Shown: positions 1 to 6,070, numbered from the stretch's first letter. The stretch is 6,829 bases of DNA from Candidatus Omnitrophota bacterium (GCA_028717105.1 JAQUOM010000083.1:1-6829); one strand, 5' to 3'. Notes: a model not told the origin generated them from the letters alone. Program-made: numbers and translations.

Positions 1-193
1 TATAGAGTTTGAATCCCCTGATCGTTACGGTTTGCCGAAAGAGACTCAAAGAGAATTTTTCGATCGAGGCCGAAGCGCCCGTGACCTGGGTTGTGGCGAT
101 GATGATTGATTTTCTGATGACCTGGTCTCTGAGGATGAGGATGGCTGCGAGGGCGACGAGAGCGACGCCTGCGATCTTCAGGATTTTTTTCAT
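1..193 (-). CDS. AsmA-like / DUF748-type membrane-anchored protein, N-terminal fragment (3' end beyond window)
   Basis: Reading the minus strand from the ATG at 193-191 gives 64 residues with no stop before the window edge, so this is the start of a longer gene. It begins MKKILKIAGV and continues into a hydrophobic stretch (about residues 4-21), then LRDQ. That is a typical uncleaved N-terminal membrane anchor with lysines on the cytoplasmic side. The next part (residues 37-64: VTGASASIEKFSLSLF, then TIRGFKLY) has the 'V-TG-x-V-I-x-F-S-L ... V-x-I-x-G-F-x-L-Y' pattern found at the start of AsmA-like/DUF748 proteins. These span the periplasm and are linked to outer-membrane lipid or envelope homeostasis. 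An AGGGAGG ribosome site lies 6 nt upstream and a consensus promoter just before it, so the start is well supported. The family assignment is from pattern memory, and only the N-terminus is visible. Confidence 0.8.
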   Translation of the reverse strand, partial: MKKILKIAGVALVALAAILILRDQVIRKSIIIATTQVTGASASIEKFSLSLFRQTVTIRGFKLY

Positions 194-199
194 GATGCG

Positions 200-206
200 C
201 CTCCCT
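200..206 (-). promoter_or_regulatory. Ribosome binding site of the AsmA-like gene
   Basis: AGGGAGG on the minus strand, 6 nt before the ATG at 193-191. This is a strong Shine-Dalgarno match and fixes the start of a gene that has no stop inside the window. Confidence 0.8.
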
Positions 207-235
207 GTTTTGGGGTTTGAAGGGAATGTAACAGG

Positions 236-264
236 AGTATAGTGCAATTTAAGACCGAGGTCAA
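236..264 (-). promoter_or_regulatory. Sigma70-type promoter for the AsmA-like gene
   Basis: On the minus strand a -35 box TTGACC (264-259) is followed by a 17-nt spacer and a -10 box TATACT (241-236). Both boxes are one base from consensus and the spacing is optimal. Transcription would start near 229, giving a leader of roughly 35 nt with the AGGGAGG site. The promoter sits in the 100-nt gap between the 96-residue gene and the AsmA-like gene, so the latter can be transcribed independently of the upstream operon. Confidence 0.82.
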
Positions 265-293
265 TGGCTTTTCGCGTTATGAACGCCGCATTT

Positions 294-584
294 TTAAGGC
301 CCCAGGAGCCGGACGAGATACCAGGAAAGACGGTCGCTGCGCAGGAGGATTTCATAAGCGCCGCAAGGGGTTTGGACGCTGAAAAAAATTAACTCTTCCC
401 TGCCCTGTTTGTCTTTCCAGCGAAAGTGGATCTTCGTGACATCGAATGTTTTGTTGCGCCAGGCGAACGATTTTGGAATCACTTGCCCTTTGTTCATGAC
501 GCAGACGACGCAGATCGGTTCGCCGTAGCGGTCCCTGTCCTGGCAAGGAAGATCTCTGTCCCATCGGGCCTGGTGGTTGAACAT
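294..584 (-). CDS. Small conserved-looking protein, DUF6504-like
   Basis: This 96-residue protein has no signal peptide or membrane segment. Its middle and end resemble the small DUF6504 group: GEPICVV (21-27), then a short linker and PKSFAWRNKTFDVTKIHFRW (37-56), then TPCGAYEILL (72-81) and SWYLVRLL (87-94). This suggests a compact beta-rich fold; the family has no function I can name. The assignment is from pattern memory and is tentative. ATG at 584-582 is the only ATG upstream of the conserved part, and the in-frame TAA at 602-600 bars a longer start. It has no recognisable Shine-Dalgarno (GGCTCCT precedes it), which is odd. It lies 119 nt after the trehalose operon and may be read through from it, as I see no convincing promoter of its own. 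An overlapping frame within 352-564 is a shadow. Confidence 0.68.
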   Translation of the reverse strand: MFNHQARWDRDLPCQDRDRYGEPICVVCVMNKGQVIPKSFAWRNKTFDVTKIHFRWKDKQGREELIFFSVQTPCGAYEILLRSDRLSWYLVRLLGP

Positions 585-703
585 AGGAGCCAGTGTTTTT
601 TAAAAGCGTTGTTGTTGCGGTTTAAAATTCTTCATTTCTAATTTTGTCATTTTTAAATATTTCCCACACTTTTGTGTGGTATCGCGAGCAAAAAATTTTG
701 GCC
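585..703 (-). other. Intergenic gap between the treT-like gene and the small DUF6504-like gene
   Basis: 119 nt, AT-rich compared with the genes. It contains the 16-bp palindrome at 664-679 and a 16-codon reading frame (650-600) that is in frame with, but separated by TAA from, the 96-residue gene. I found no convincing -35/-10 pair on the minus strand. Confidence 0.5.
664..679 (-). repeat. Perfect 16-bp palindrome (possible terminator stem or operator) after the treT-like gene
   Basis: CCACAC-AAAA-GTGTGG on the minus strand: two 6-bp arms around a 4-nt loop, 24 nt past the treT-like stop. In the direction of transcription it is followed by GAAATATTTAAAAATG, which is AT-rich but has no U-run, so it is not a standard intrinsic terminator. 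It could be a weak or factor-assisted terminator, a 3'-end-protecting hairpin, or a protein-binding site before the 96-residue gene. Confidence 0.4.
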
Positions 704-1915
704 CTAGAGATAAACAATGTCTTCAGGATGATAAAGAGACAAAAACAGGAGCATGTATTCTCTCAAGTGCCGCGTCAAAAGAAAGTTATTCTTGATATGT
801 TCCCGTCCGTTTTCTCCGAGCTTTTTGGCGTATTCCGGGTTATTGAGGAGCTGCTTGATGGCAAAGGCCGCCCCTTCGACGGAATGACACAGGAGTCCTG
901 AGTATTTATGTTTTACCTGCAGAGAGATGCCTCCGACATGGGATGCGACGACCGGCTTGGCTTTCCAGAGGGCTTCGGCGACCGTCAGGCCGAATCCTTC
1001 TTTGAGGGATTTCTGGATGATGACGTCGGAAGCCCTTTGCAGGGCGTTGACAAGGATGTCGTCCTGCGGCAAAAGCAGGACATGGATGTCAGGGTCTTTC
1101 TTTGCCTTTTCCTGGACTTCGGTTAAGACCTGGATGCCTTCGGGATCGTCCGTAGCCGTCCCCCCTGCCAGGATGAGCTGGCAATCGATGTATTTTTTTA
1201 CCTGGAGATAGGCGTCGATGACGCCTACGGGGTCCTTGAGCCTGTCAAAGCGCGAGATCTGCGTGACGATGGGTTTGTCCCTGACGATGTTATATTTTTC
1301 GAGAGCGGCATCGATTTCGTCCCAGGAGAGTTCCCTGTTCTTGTCGCTTAAGGGATCGATGGACGGAGAGATCAGGAACTGGCGGATCGGCAGTTGTTGC
1401 GAGAAGATTGGCGATGAAAAGACAGCGGCGTCATAGCTTGGGATGAAAGACATAAGAAAATCCCAGACTTTTTTATGGGGATGGGAAACGTCGATGTGGC
1501 AGCGCCACAACCATTTGTTTCCGGATTTCTTTTTGATGAGGCCGATGGGCTGAGGGTCGTGGATGAAGACGATGTCGCCGTAGGTGTTCATGAGATCCAG
1601 GTTTGCCTCAGTCGTTTCCATGAAAATTTCAAGATCGCGGTTTGTGATATCTTCCGGCCGGCCGTGCAGGGCGTTGTGGAATTTCTTCGTGACATCAAAA
1701 AATTGGGCTCCGCCCTTGATCAGGTCCCAGCGGCTGTCGACGCCAAGCTCTCCTAAAAGAGGCACCATGCGATTGAGGATTTCCGCTACGCCCCCGCCGA
1801 CGGACGTGGAGTTGACGTGTTGGATGACTTTGCCCTTGAGGCGCTCGGCAAGCAGTCTCAGGTCGTCGATCGTGGATTGTCCGACAATAGGGATGTAGTC
1901 GTTGATGTGCACCAT
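704..1915 (-). CDS. treT: Trehalose synthase of the TreT type (GT4 glycosyltransferase)
   Basis: This 403-residue cytoplasmic retaining glycosyltransferase has the two-Rossmann-domain GT-B layout and the usual TreT length. Known TreT enzymes join NDP-glucose and free glucose into trehalose, in several cases reversibly. The N-terminal domain shows the glycine-rich acceptor/donor loop VNSTSVGGGVAEIL (34-47), then HDPQP (119-123) and WRCHID (137-142). The C-terminal domain has SRFDRLKDP (221-229), whose Arg and Lys normally contact the donor phosphates. It also has the GT4 E-x7-E signature in KEGFGLTVAEAL (305-316; E306 and E314), followed by KPVVASHVGGI. The ATG lies 4 nt past the stop of the DUF5752-like gene with no clear Shine-Dalgarno, implying coupled translation. 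It is the last gene of the trehalose operon. Donor nucleotide and direction of reaction cannot be read from sequence. A different GT4 specificity is possible, but the neighbours favour trehalose. Confidence 0.88.
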   Translation of the reverse strand: MVHINDYIPIVGQSTIDDLRLLAERLKGKVIQHVNSTSVGGGVAEILNRMVPLLGELGVDSRWDLIKGGAQFFDVTKKFHNALHGRPEDITNRDLEIFMETTEANLDLMNTYGDIVFIHDPQPIGLIKKKSGNKWLWRCHIDVSHPHKKVWDFLMSFIPSYDAAVFSSPIFSQQLPIRQFLISPSIDPLSDKNRELSWDEIDAALEKYNIVRDKPIVTQISRFDRLKDPVGVIDAYLQVKKYIDCQLILAGGTATDDPEGIQVLTEVQEKAKKDPDIHVLLLPQDDILVNALQRASDVIIQKSLKEGFGLTVAEALWKAKPVVASHVGGISLQVKHKYSGLLCHSVEGAAFAIKQLLNNPEYAKKLGENGREHIKNNFLLTRHLREYMLLFLSLYHPEDIVYL

Positions 1916-1919
1916 GGGG

Positions 1920-2591
1920 TCAGGCCGCCAGTCTTTTTTCGACGATCTGCAGGATCGTTTTTCTTAAGCCGTCCAGAGTGTATGTATAAGGGTCGAGCCT
2001 GGCGATCCTTGCGGCCAGTCCTTTTTCCTGCAGCGATGTTTCCAGCCAGTTGGAAAAGTCATTGGTCCCTTTTTCGAGTCTCAGATGCGCCTCGAAGATG
2101 TGAAAGTAGATGGAATCGATCGTGACTTTCTTGAGCGCCTCGGCGAATTCCCGCAAGTCCGTCGCCGTATAGTTCGTGGGGATAATAAAGCTGACGGATT
2201 TGATAAAATAAAATTGTTCGTTTTCCCTGGCAAAACGGAGGTTCGCCTTGGGGTCGTTCTTGAGGTATTCTTCGATCATCTCGACGATTTTTTCACGCAG
2301 GGAGCGGATCGTTTTATACTGGATCGTGTCGATGCTGGCCAGCCTCTCTCCCAGTTCGTCGTCTCCCAGGACCCCTCTCACCCAATAGGCGAAATCATTC
2401 GGCGGCTCGGGGGAAAGATACTGATGCTGTTGCAGGAAGCGATGGGTGTGATGGTAAATACAGGAGCCCGGGACGTCTTTGATGCGTTCCAGCAGTTGTC
2501 CCAGGTTGGATGCTTTAATACCCAAGAGTTCCGAGAGGTGCCACCGGGTATAAAAGCGGAAAGGCTCTTTGGCTTTGATGGGTTCTGTCAT
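1920..2591 (-). CDS. DUF5752-like protein with internal duplication, function unknown
   Basis: This 223-residue soluble, mostly helical protein has no signal peptide, membrane segment or catalytic motif I recognise. It resembles DUF5752, a family I recall beside trehalose-synthase-type glycosyltransferases; the name is from memory. It consists of two related halves. In copy 1 (about 29-110), LLERIKDVPGSCIYHHTHRF leads to PPNDFAYW, LASID and SLREKIVEMIEEYL. In copy 2 (about 145-221), EALKKVTIDSIYFHIFEAHL leads to NDFSNW, IARLD and GLRKTILQIVEKRL. The aligned I-Y-x-H, NDF-x-x-W and LR-x-x-I-x-x-x-E-x-x-L positions are the likely core. Its ATG overlaps the otsB stop in an ATGA (4 nt) and its stop is 4 nt before treT, so its dose is probably tied to both enzymes. 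I infer a partner or regulator of trehalose synthesis, not an enzyme, without direct proof. Confidence 0.82.
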   Translation of the reverse strand: MTEPIKAKEPFRFYTRWHLSELLGIKASNLGQLLERIKDVPGSCIYHHTHRFLQQHQYLSPEPPNDFAYWVRGVLGDDELGERLASIDTIQYKTIRSLREKIVEMIEEYLKNDPKANLRFARENEQFYFIKSVSFIIPTNYTATDLREFAEALKKVTIDSIYFHIFEAHLRLEKGTNDFSNWLETSLQEKGLAARIARLDPYTYTLDGLRKTILQIVEKRLAA

Positions 2592-3394
2592 GGTTTTTTA
2601 GAGGATTTCAGCGATACGATGCGTTTCAGGAATGTCTGGACCTCATCGGTGCCTGAAAGGCAGTATTGCGCCGAAGAGGTCCGGGGGCGCCCCACAAAGA
2701 CGGTGATCCCTTTGTTTTTCAGCGCGCCAAACGCATCTTCATCCGTTATATCATCCCCGACGTAGACGGGCAAGGTGTTTTTGTCCCATGCGGCGGATTT
2801 ATGTTTTGCCAGGAGCCAGAGGATGATCTTTCCCTTGTTCCAATCCAGGGGCGGCTGGACCTCAAGGACCATCTTTCCTTTTATCGTGCGGATATATTTT
2901 TTGAGAGCCGAATGCCCTGTAATTTTCCTGAATATCTTTTGGATCTTTGGGATGTTTTTTGAGGGGCTCATGCGGTAATGGACAGCCAGGACCGGTCGTT
3001 TGTTTTCGACGATAACGCCTTTCATCCCTTCCAATTGTTTTTTGAGCTCTTTTTCAAGGCGCGCCAGGAGGCGCCTGTAAGAGGACGGGATACGGGGACG
3101 GAACCTGATGCCGGGGCCTTCGACTTCAAAGCCATGGTTGCCGGAATAGACAATAGCGGGGATGCCGACCATGGCTTTGACGTCCGCCAGCGCGCGGCCG
3201 CTGATGATGGCCAGACGGACCGAGGGGGTTTCAGCAAGGGCCCTGAGGAGATGTCTCGTTTTTTTGGGGAGAGTCGCCTGTTGAGGGGTCGGCGCGATGG
3301 GGCTCAGGGTCCCGTCATAGTCGAGACAGATGAGTAAATGGTTTTTTTCAAGAAGAGGTCTGATGCGGCTCCACGCGCGAAAGAGGCTTGTCAT
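2588..3394 (-). CDS. otsB: Trehalose-6-phosphate phosphatase (HAD superfamily)
   Basis: This 268-residue protein, typical of OtsB in length, removes phosphate from trehalose 6-phosphate to give free trehalose in the cytoplasm. All HAD motifs are present. Motif I is DYDGTLSPI (25-33), with D25 as nucleophile and D27 as acid/base. Motif II is IISGR (63-67). Lys lies in DWNKGK (184-189; K187 or K189). The Mg-binding motif is VGDDITDEDAF (212-222). NHGFE (86-90) and the PPLDWNKG stretch are specific to the T6P phosphatase cap and active site. The ATG is 9 nt after the otsA stop, with only a weak AGGG nearby, and its own TGA overlaps the next gene's ATG. The pairing with otsA supports trehalose 6-phosphate as substrate; a related sugar-phosphate such as glucosylglycerol phosphate is a less likely alternative. 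Confidence 0.93.
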   Translation of the reverse strand: MTSLFRAWSRIRPLLEKNHLLICLDYDGTLSPIAPTPQQATLPKKTRHLLRALAETPSVRLAIISGRALADVKAMVGIPAIVYSGNHGFEVEGPGIRFRPRIPSSYRRLLARLEKELKKQLEGMKGVIVENKRPVLAVHYRMSPSKNIPKIQKIFRKITGHSALKKYIRTIKGKMVLEVQPPLDWNKGKIILWLLAKHKSAAWDKNTLPVYVGDDITDEDAFGALKNKGITVFVGRPRTSSAQYCLSGTDEVQTFLKRIVSLKSSKKP

Positions 3395-3403
3395 GGCGGC
3401 GCC

Positions 3404-4882
3404 CTATTCTTTGAATTCGAATTTGAGCAATTCGGAGATGATCTTGCCTGCCCAGCGGAAGATGTTGTTTTTCTGGACGACCTCGCGCATTTTGATCATG
3501 CGTTTTTGTTGTTCGTCTTCCGGCAGATGAAGGGCGACATAAATACCGTCGGAAATATTTTCTCTGTCGTAGGGGTTGACGAGGATGGCATCCGTCAATT
3601 CCCTCGATGCCCCGGTGAATTGGCTTAAAACCAGGGCCCCTGTATTATCGTTGCGGCTGGAAACGAATTCTTTGGCTACAAGGTTCATGCCGTCATGCAG
3701 AGAGCTGACCAGACAGACATGCGCAGAACGATACAGGGCCAGAAGCTCCTGGGAATTCAGGTGGCGGCGTACCAGGATAATGGGTTTCCAGGTATCGGTG
3801 GAATGTTTCCAGTTGATTTCTTCGACCAGGGCGTTGATTTCGTCGTTGAGCTCTTTGTACCGGGGAATATGAAGACGGCTGATCTCGCCGACCTGGAGCA
3901 AGACGATTTTTTCTTTCAGGTTCGGTTCTTTTTCCAGGAGGCGGTCGACGGCCTTCATTCTTTCGGGGATGCCTTTTGTGTAATCGATACGGTCTACGCC
4001 CAATAACAATTTTTGGTTTTCCAGATGGAATTCTTCGATCAGCGCCTCGGAGGCATTCTTGATTTTTTCAGATTCGGCGGCGGCGCTGATGCCTTCGAAA
4101 TCGACGCTGATGGGATAGGGCCGGATCAGGGTCTCGTGGCCGCCCTTGGTGACGGAAAAGCGCTCCCTGTCGATCTTGCTTTCCAGCTCCCTGTCGACGG
4201 CCGCCAGGAAGCTGTCGCAGTGGAAACGGATATGAAAACCCAAAAGGTCGTTGGCCAGGAGTCCTTCGAGGATCTCTTTTTTTTGCGGGCAGATGCGGAA
4301 GACTTCGTGAGACGGCCAGGGAATGTGCCAGAAATGGGCGATGATCAGCTGGTTTTCCGTTTTTTCTTTGAGGTATTTCGGCAGAAGACAGAGATGGTAA
4401 TCCTGTATCCAGATAAAGGCTTTTTTATTTCCGATCTCGTTGAGGATGGCGTCGGCGAATTTTCGGTTTACCTGCTGGTAATATTTCCAGTCTTCTTTGC
4501 GGAATATGGGCCGCTGGAATGCCAGGTGGCAGAGGGGCCAGATGGCTTCATTGGAATAACCGAAGTAGTAGCCGTTTTCCTCTTCTTTGGTGAGCCAGAC
4601 GCGTTTGAGCGTGTAGGACGGGTTATCCGGAGGCACGCGGATCTTGCCGTCTTTATCTGTGACCTTTCTATCGGCATCGCCGGAACCTTGAGCGACCCAT
4701 AGGCCGTTGGAGGCTTGCATCACAGGATCCAGCGCGGTAATAACGCCGCCGGCGCCGCGGATGTATTCGATCCGCCCTTTTTTAAACTGGTGGACATAGG
4801 GCTGTCTGTTGGAGACGACGATAAAGAGATAGTCTCCAAGTTTTTCCTGTACCAATTGATGGAGCGTTTCTCTTGCCCACAT
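3404..4882 (-). CDS. otsA: Trehalose-6-phosphate synthase (GT20)
   Basis: This 492-residue cytoplasmic GT-B enzyme transfers glucose from NDP-glucose to glucose 6-phosphate; its length is normal for bacterial OtsA. Visible GT20 landmarks in order: IVVSNRQP (21-28), the GAGGV donor loop (43-47), GYSNEAIWP (108-116), WIQDYHLCLLP (158-168; D161 is the equivalent of the conserved HDYHL aspartate) and HFWHIPWP (183-190). Further on come GVDRIDYTKGIPER (295-308; R298 and K303 bind donor phosphates), LHDGMNLVAKEFV (395-407) and VLSQFTGASREL (418-429). The segment after the donor loop reads LWVAQGSGDAD (61-71), unlike the LWFGWSG I recall from E. coli, so the acceptor pocket may differ. The start ATG lies one base past the mscS stop, preceded by only a weak AAAGAAG, so it is probably coupled. 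The GT20 relative glucosylglycerol-phosphate synthase is an alternative, but the adjacent otsB and treT make trehalose likely. Confidence 0.92.
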   Translation of the reverse strand: MWARETLHQLVQEKLGDYLFIVVSNRQPYVHQFKKGRIEYIRGAGGVITALDPVMQASNGLWVAQGSGDADRKVTDKDGKIRVPPDNPSYTLKRVWLTKEEENGYYFGYSNEAIWPLCHLAFQRPIFRKEDWKYYQQVNRKFADAILNEIGNKKAFIWIQDYHLCLLPKYLKEKTENQLIIAHFWHIPWPSHEVFRICPQKKEILEGLLANDLLGFHIRFHCDSFLAAVDRELESKIDRERFSVTKGGHETLIRPYPISVDFEGISAAAESEKIKNASEALIEEFHLENQKLLLGVDRIDYTKGIPERMKAVDRLLEKEPNLKEKIVLLQVGEISRLHIPRYKELNDEINALVEEINWKHSTDTWKPIILVRRHLNSQELLALYRSAHVCLVSSLHDGMNLVAKEFVSSRNDNTGALVLSQFTGASRELTDAILVNPYDRENISDGIYVALHLPEDEQQKRMIKMREVVQKNNIFRWAGKIISELLKFEFKE

Positions 4883-4883
4883 T

Positions 4884-5948
4884 TTATGCTTCTTTCTTTG
4901 TTTGTTCCTGGCTGCGATTGATCGCCTGGATGGGGTATGGGATGACGATATTTTCTTTTGTATAGCGTTCGTGCAGGCGCTTGATGAATTCGTGCTTGAT
5001 GAGATATTGGTCTGTGAATTCTTTCGCCCTCATGATCGTCGAAAAATTGATGCTGAAACCGCCGAAGGTATGGAAGCGGACGAAAGGTTCGAATTCAGGG
5101 ACGCCTCCCGGGACTTTTGTCATGACTTCTTTGGCGACCTCGCAGGTGACGCGTTCGACCTTGTTGAGATCGCTTTTATAATGTACGCCGAGATCAACGA
5201 GGACGGCCATTTCTTTGTTCGGCAGATAATAGTTGGTGATGATGGCTTGCGTGAGCTTGGCGTTCGGCACAAGAACGACATTATTGGGGAGCATGCGGAT
5301 TTTTGTCGTGCGCCAGTTGATGTCCGTGACATACCCTTCCTCCCCCGACTCCAGTTTGACATAATCTCCGATACGCACCTGACGGGCGACCGTCGTATGA
5401 AATCCCGCGAAGAGATTCGAAAGCGTGTCCTGAAGGGCCAGGGCGACCGCTAATCCGCCGACGCCCAGGGTTGCCAGGATGGGCATGATGGAAATTCCGA
5501 GGCTGTTGATGATGATCAGGATGCCGACGCCGAAAATAACGACCCGGCTGATATTCTGGGTGAGTGTCGTGACGGGCAGGATGCTTTCGATCCTCGCGGC
5601 ATAAAGGCTGACAAGTTTTCCGATGATCGTTGCTGTTGCCAGGGTCACCGAGAAGATCCCCAGGACGATGAACAGTTTCCCGATTATCTCCATCCAGGCT
5701 TCCGGCAGCGCGGTGACCCTTAGAGCCAGGTAAAGCCCCAGCATCACAAACCAGATCATGAGCGGCTGGCGGATGCTTTCGATGATCATGCGGTCGATCT
5801 GCTGGTTGTGAACGTCGGCCCAACGGCTCAGGCGCGTGAAAACGATCTTTTTGATCATGGCGCCGATGAAAACAGTGACCAGAAATATCAATAAGGGGAC
5901 AATGATGATGGCTGTCTGTTGAAGTCCGATATCTGCGGGGTAGTTCAT
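4884..5948 (-). CDS. mscS: MscS-family mechanosensitive ion channel
   Basis: This inner-membrane channel gates on membrane tension and releases ions and small solutes on hypo-osmotic shock. It has 354 residues, with hydrophobic segments near 11-32, 62-80, 90-113 and 133-150. The pore helix then follows: GISIMPILATLGVGGLAVAL (151-170) and QDTLSNLFAGF (173-183), the Gly/Ala pattern of MscS TM3. The cytoplasmic beta domain follows with RIGDYVKLESGEEGYVTDIN (192-211), RMLPNNVVLVPNA (218-230) and ITNY (237-240). The C-terminal alpha/beta region ends IPYPIQAI (336-343). This is a longer membrane part than the three-helix E. coli MscS, closer to YbdG/YnaI-like forms. I chose ATG 5948-5946 because GGAGGAG sits 5 nt upstream. 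A GTG at 5966 would add six residues but lies beyond that ribosome site. It is the first gene of the trehalose operon, one base ahead of otsA. Confidence 0.92.
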   Translation of the reverse strand: MNYPADIGLQQTAIIIVPLLIFLVTVFIGAMIKKIVFTRLSRWADVHNQQIDRMIIESIRQPLMIWFVMLGLYLALRVTALPEAWMEIIGKLFIVLGIFSVTLATATIIGKLVSLYAARIESILPVTTLTQNISRVVIFGVGILIIINSLGISIMPILATLGVGGLAVALALQDTLSNLFAGFHTTVARQVRIGDYVKLESGEEGYVTDINWRTTKIRMLPNNVVLVPNAKLTQAIITNYYLPNKEMAVLVDLGVHYKSDLNKVERVTCEVAKEVMTKVPGGVPEFEPFVRFHTFGGFSINFSTIMRAKEFTDQYLIKHEFIKRLHERYTKENIVIPYPIQAINRSQEQTKKEA

Positions 5949-5953
5949 GGATT

Positions 5954-5960
5954 CTCCTCC
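5954..5960 (-). promoter_or_regulatory. Ribosome binding site that sets the mscS start
   Basis: GGAGGAG on the minus strand, 5 nt before ATG 5948-5946. Because the longer frame's GTG at 5966-5964 overlies the upstream flank of this site, the site rules for the shorter 354-residue product. It is the only strong Shine-Dalgarno in the whole five-gene operon. Confidence 0.85.
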
Positions 5961-6026
5961 AGGCACGCGATAAAAAACGCAAGACCGGATGCGGTATAAG
6001 CAGAATGAGGTTTTTACGGCCTTTTT

Positions 6027-6054
6027 ATTATATCGCCCTGATTTTCTTTGTAAA
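6027..6054 (-). promoter_or_regulatory. Sigma70-type promoter of the mscS-otsA-otsB-DUF5752-treT operon
   Basis: On the minus strand TTTACA (6054-6049, one mismatch to TTGACA), a 16-nt spacer, then a perfect TATAAT (6032-6027). Transcription should begin near 6020, giving a leader of about 70 nt to the mscS ATG. It lies in the 122-nt gap after the YgjP-like gene and is the only good promoter I see for the operon. Confidence 0.8.
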
Positions 6055-6062
6055 GGGGCGAT
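6032..6062 (-). repeat. Inverted repeat overlapping the operon promoter
   Basis: ATCGCCC (plus 6032-6038) and GGGCGAT (6056-6062) are perfect 7-bp inverted arms, 17 nt apart. One arm lies in the spacer against the -10 box, the other just outside the -35 box. It could be an operator, or the stem of a hairpin ending the upstream gene. In the minus direction it is followed by ATAATAAAAAGG with no U-run, so it is not an intrinsic terminator for that gene; read on the plus strand it is followed by TCGGTTTTTT, but no plus-strand gene is present. Confidence 0.5.
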
Positions 6063-6070
6063 TCGGTTTT

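Noticed and set aside
9..242. 77-residue plus-strand frame at the left edge
   Set aside because: Antisense to the AsmA-like start, which has a promoter, ribosome site and recognisable N-terminus.
274..286. Hairpin GCGTT-CAT-AACGC as a terminator after the 96-residue gene
   Set aside because: Only a 5-bp stem, and it is followed in the minus direction by GAAAAGCC, with no U-run.
2085..2765. 226-residue open frame on the plus strand
   Set aside because: Antisense across the DUF5752-like gene and the end of otsB; no motif or ribosome site, and it crosses the ATGA overlap of two real genes.
4013..4702. 229-residue open frame on the plus strand
   Set aside because: It lies fully antisense to otsA, whose motifs are complete; the translation is low-complexity for a real protein (many F/D/G/V) and shows no known motif. 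It is a codon-bias shadow.
5964..5966. GTG start for mscS six codons upstream
   Set aside because: The GGAGGAG site lies between it and the ATG at 5948, so it would become coding sequence; the ATG has ideal spacing.
5281..5982. 233-residue open frame on the minus strand in another frame
   Set aside because: Overlaps mscS; rich in His/Arg/Pro, as expected from an off-frame reading, while the mscS frame has clear membrane and pore motifs.
5967..6026. Riboswitch or intrinsic attenuator in the operon leader
   Set aside because: Only a 4-bp stem (ACCG/CGGT) and a short T-run are visible; the leader of about 70 nt is too short and unstructured to support a call.
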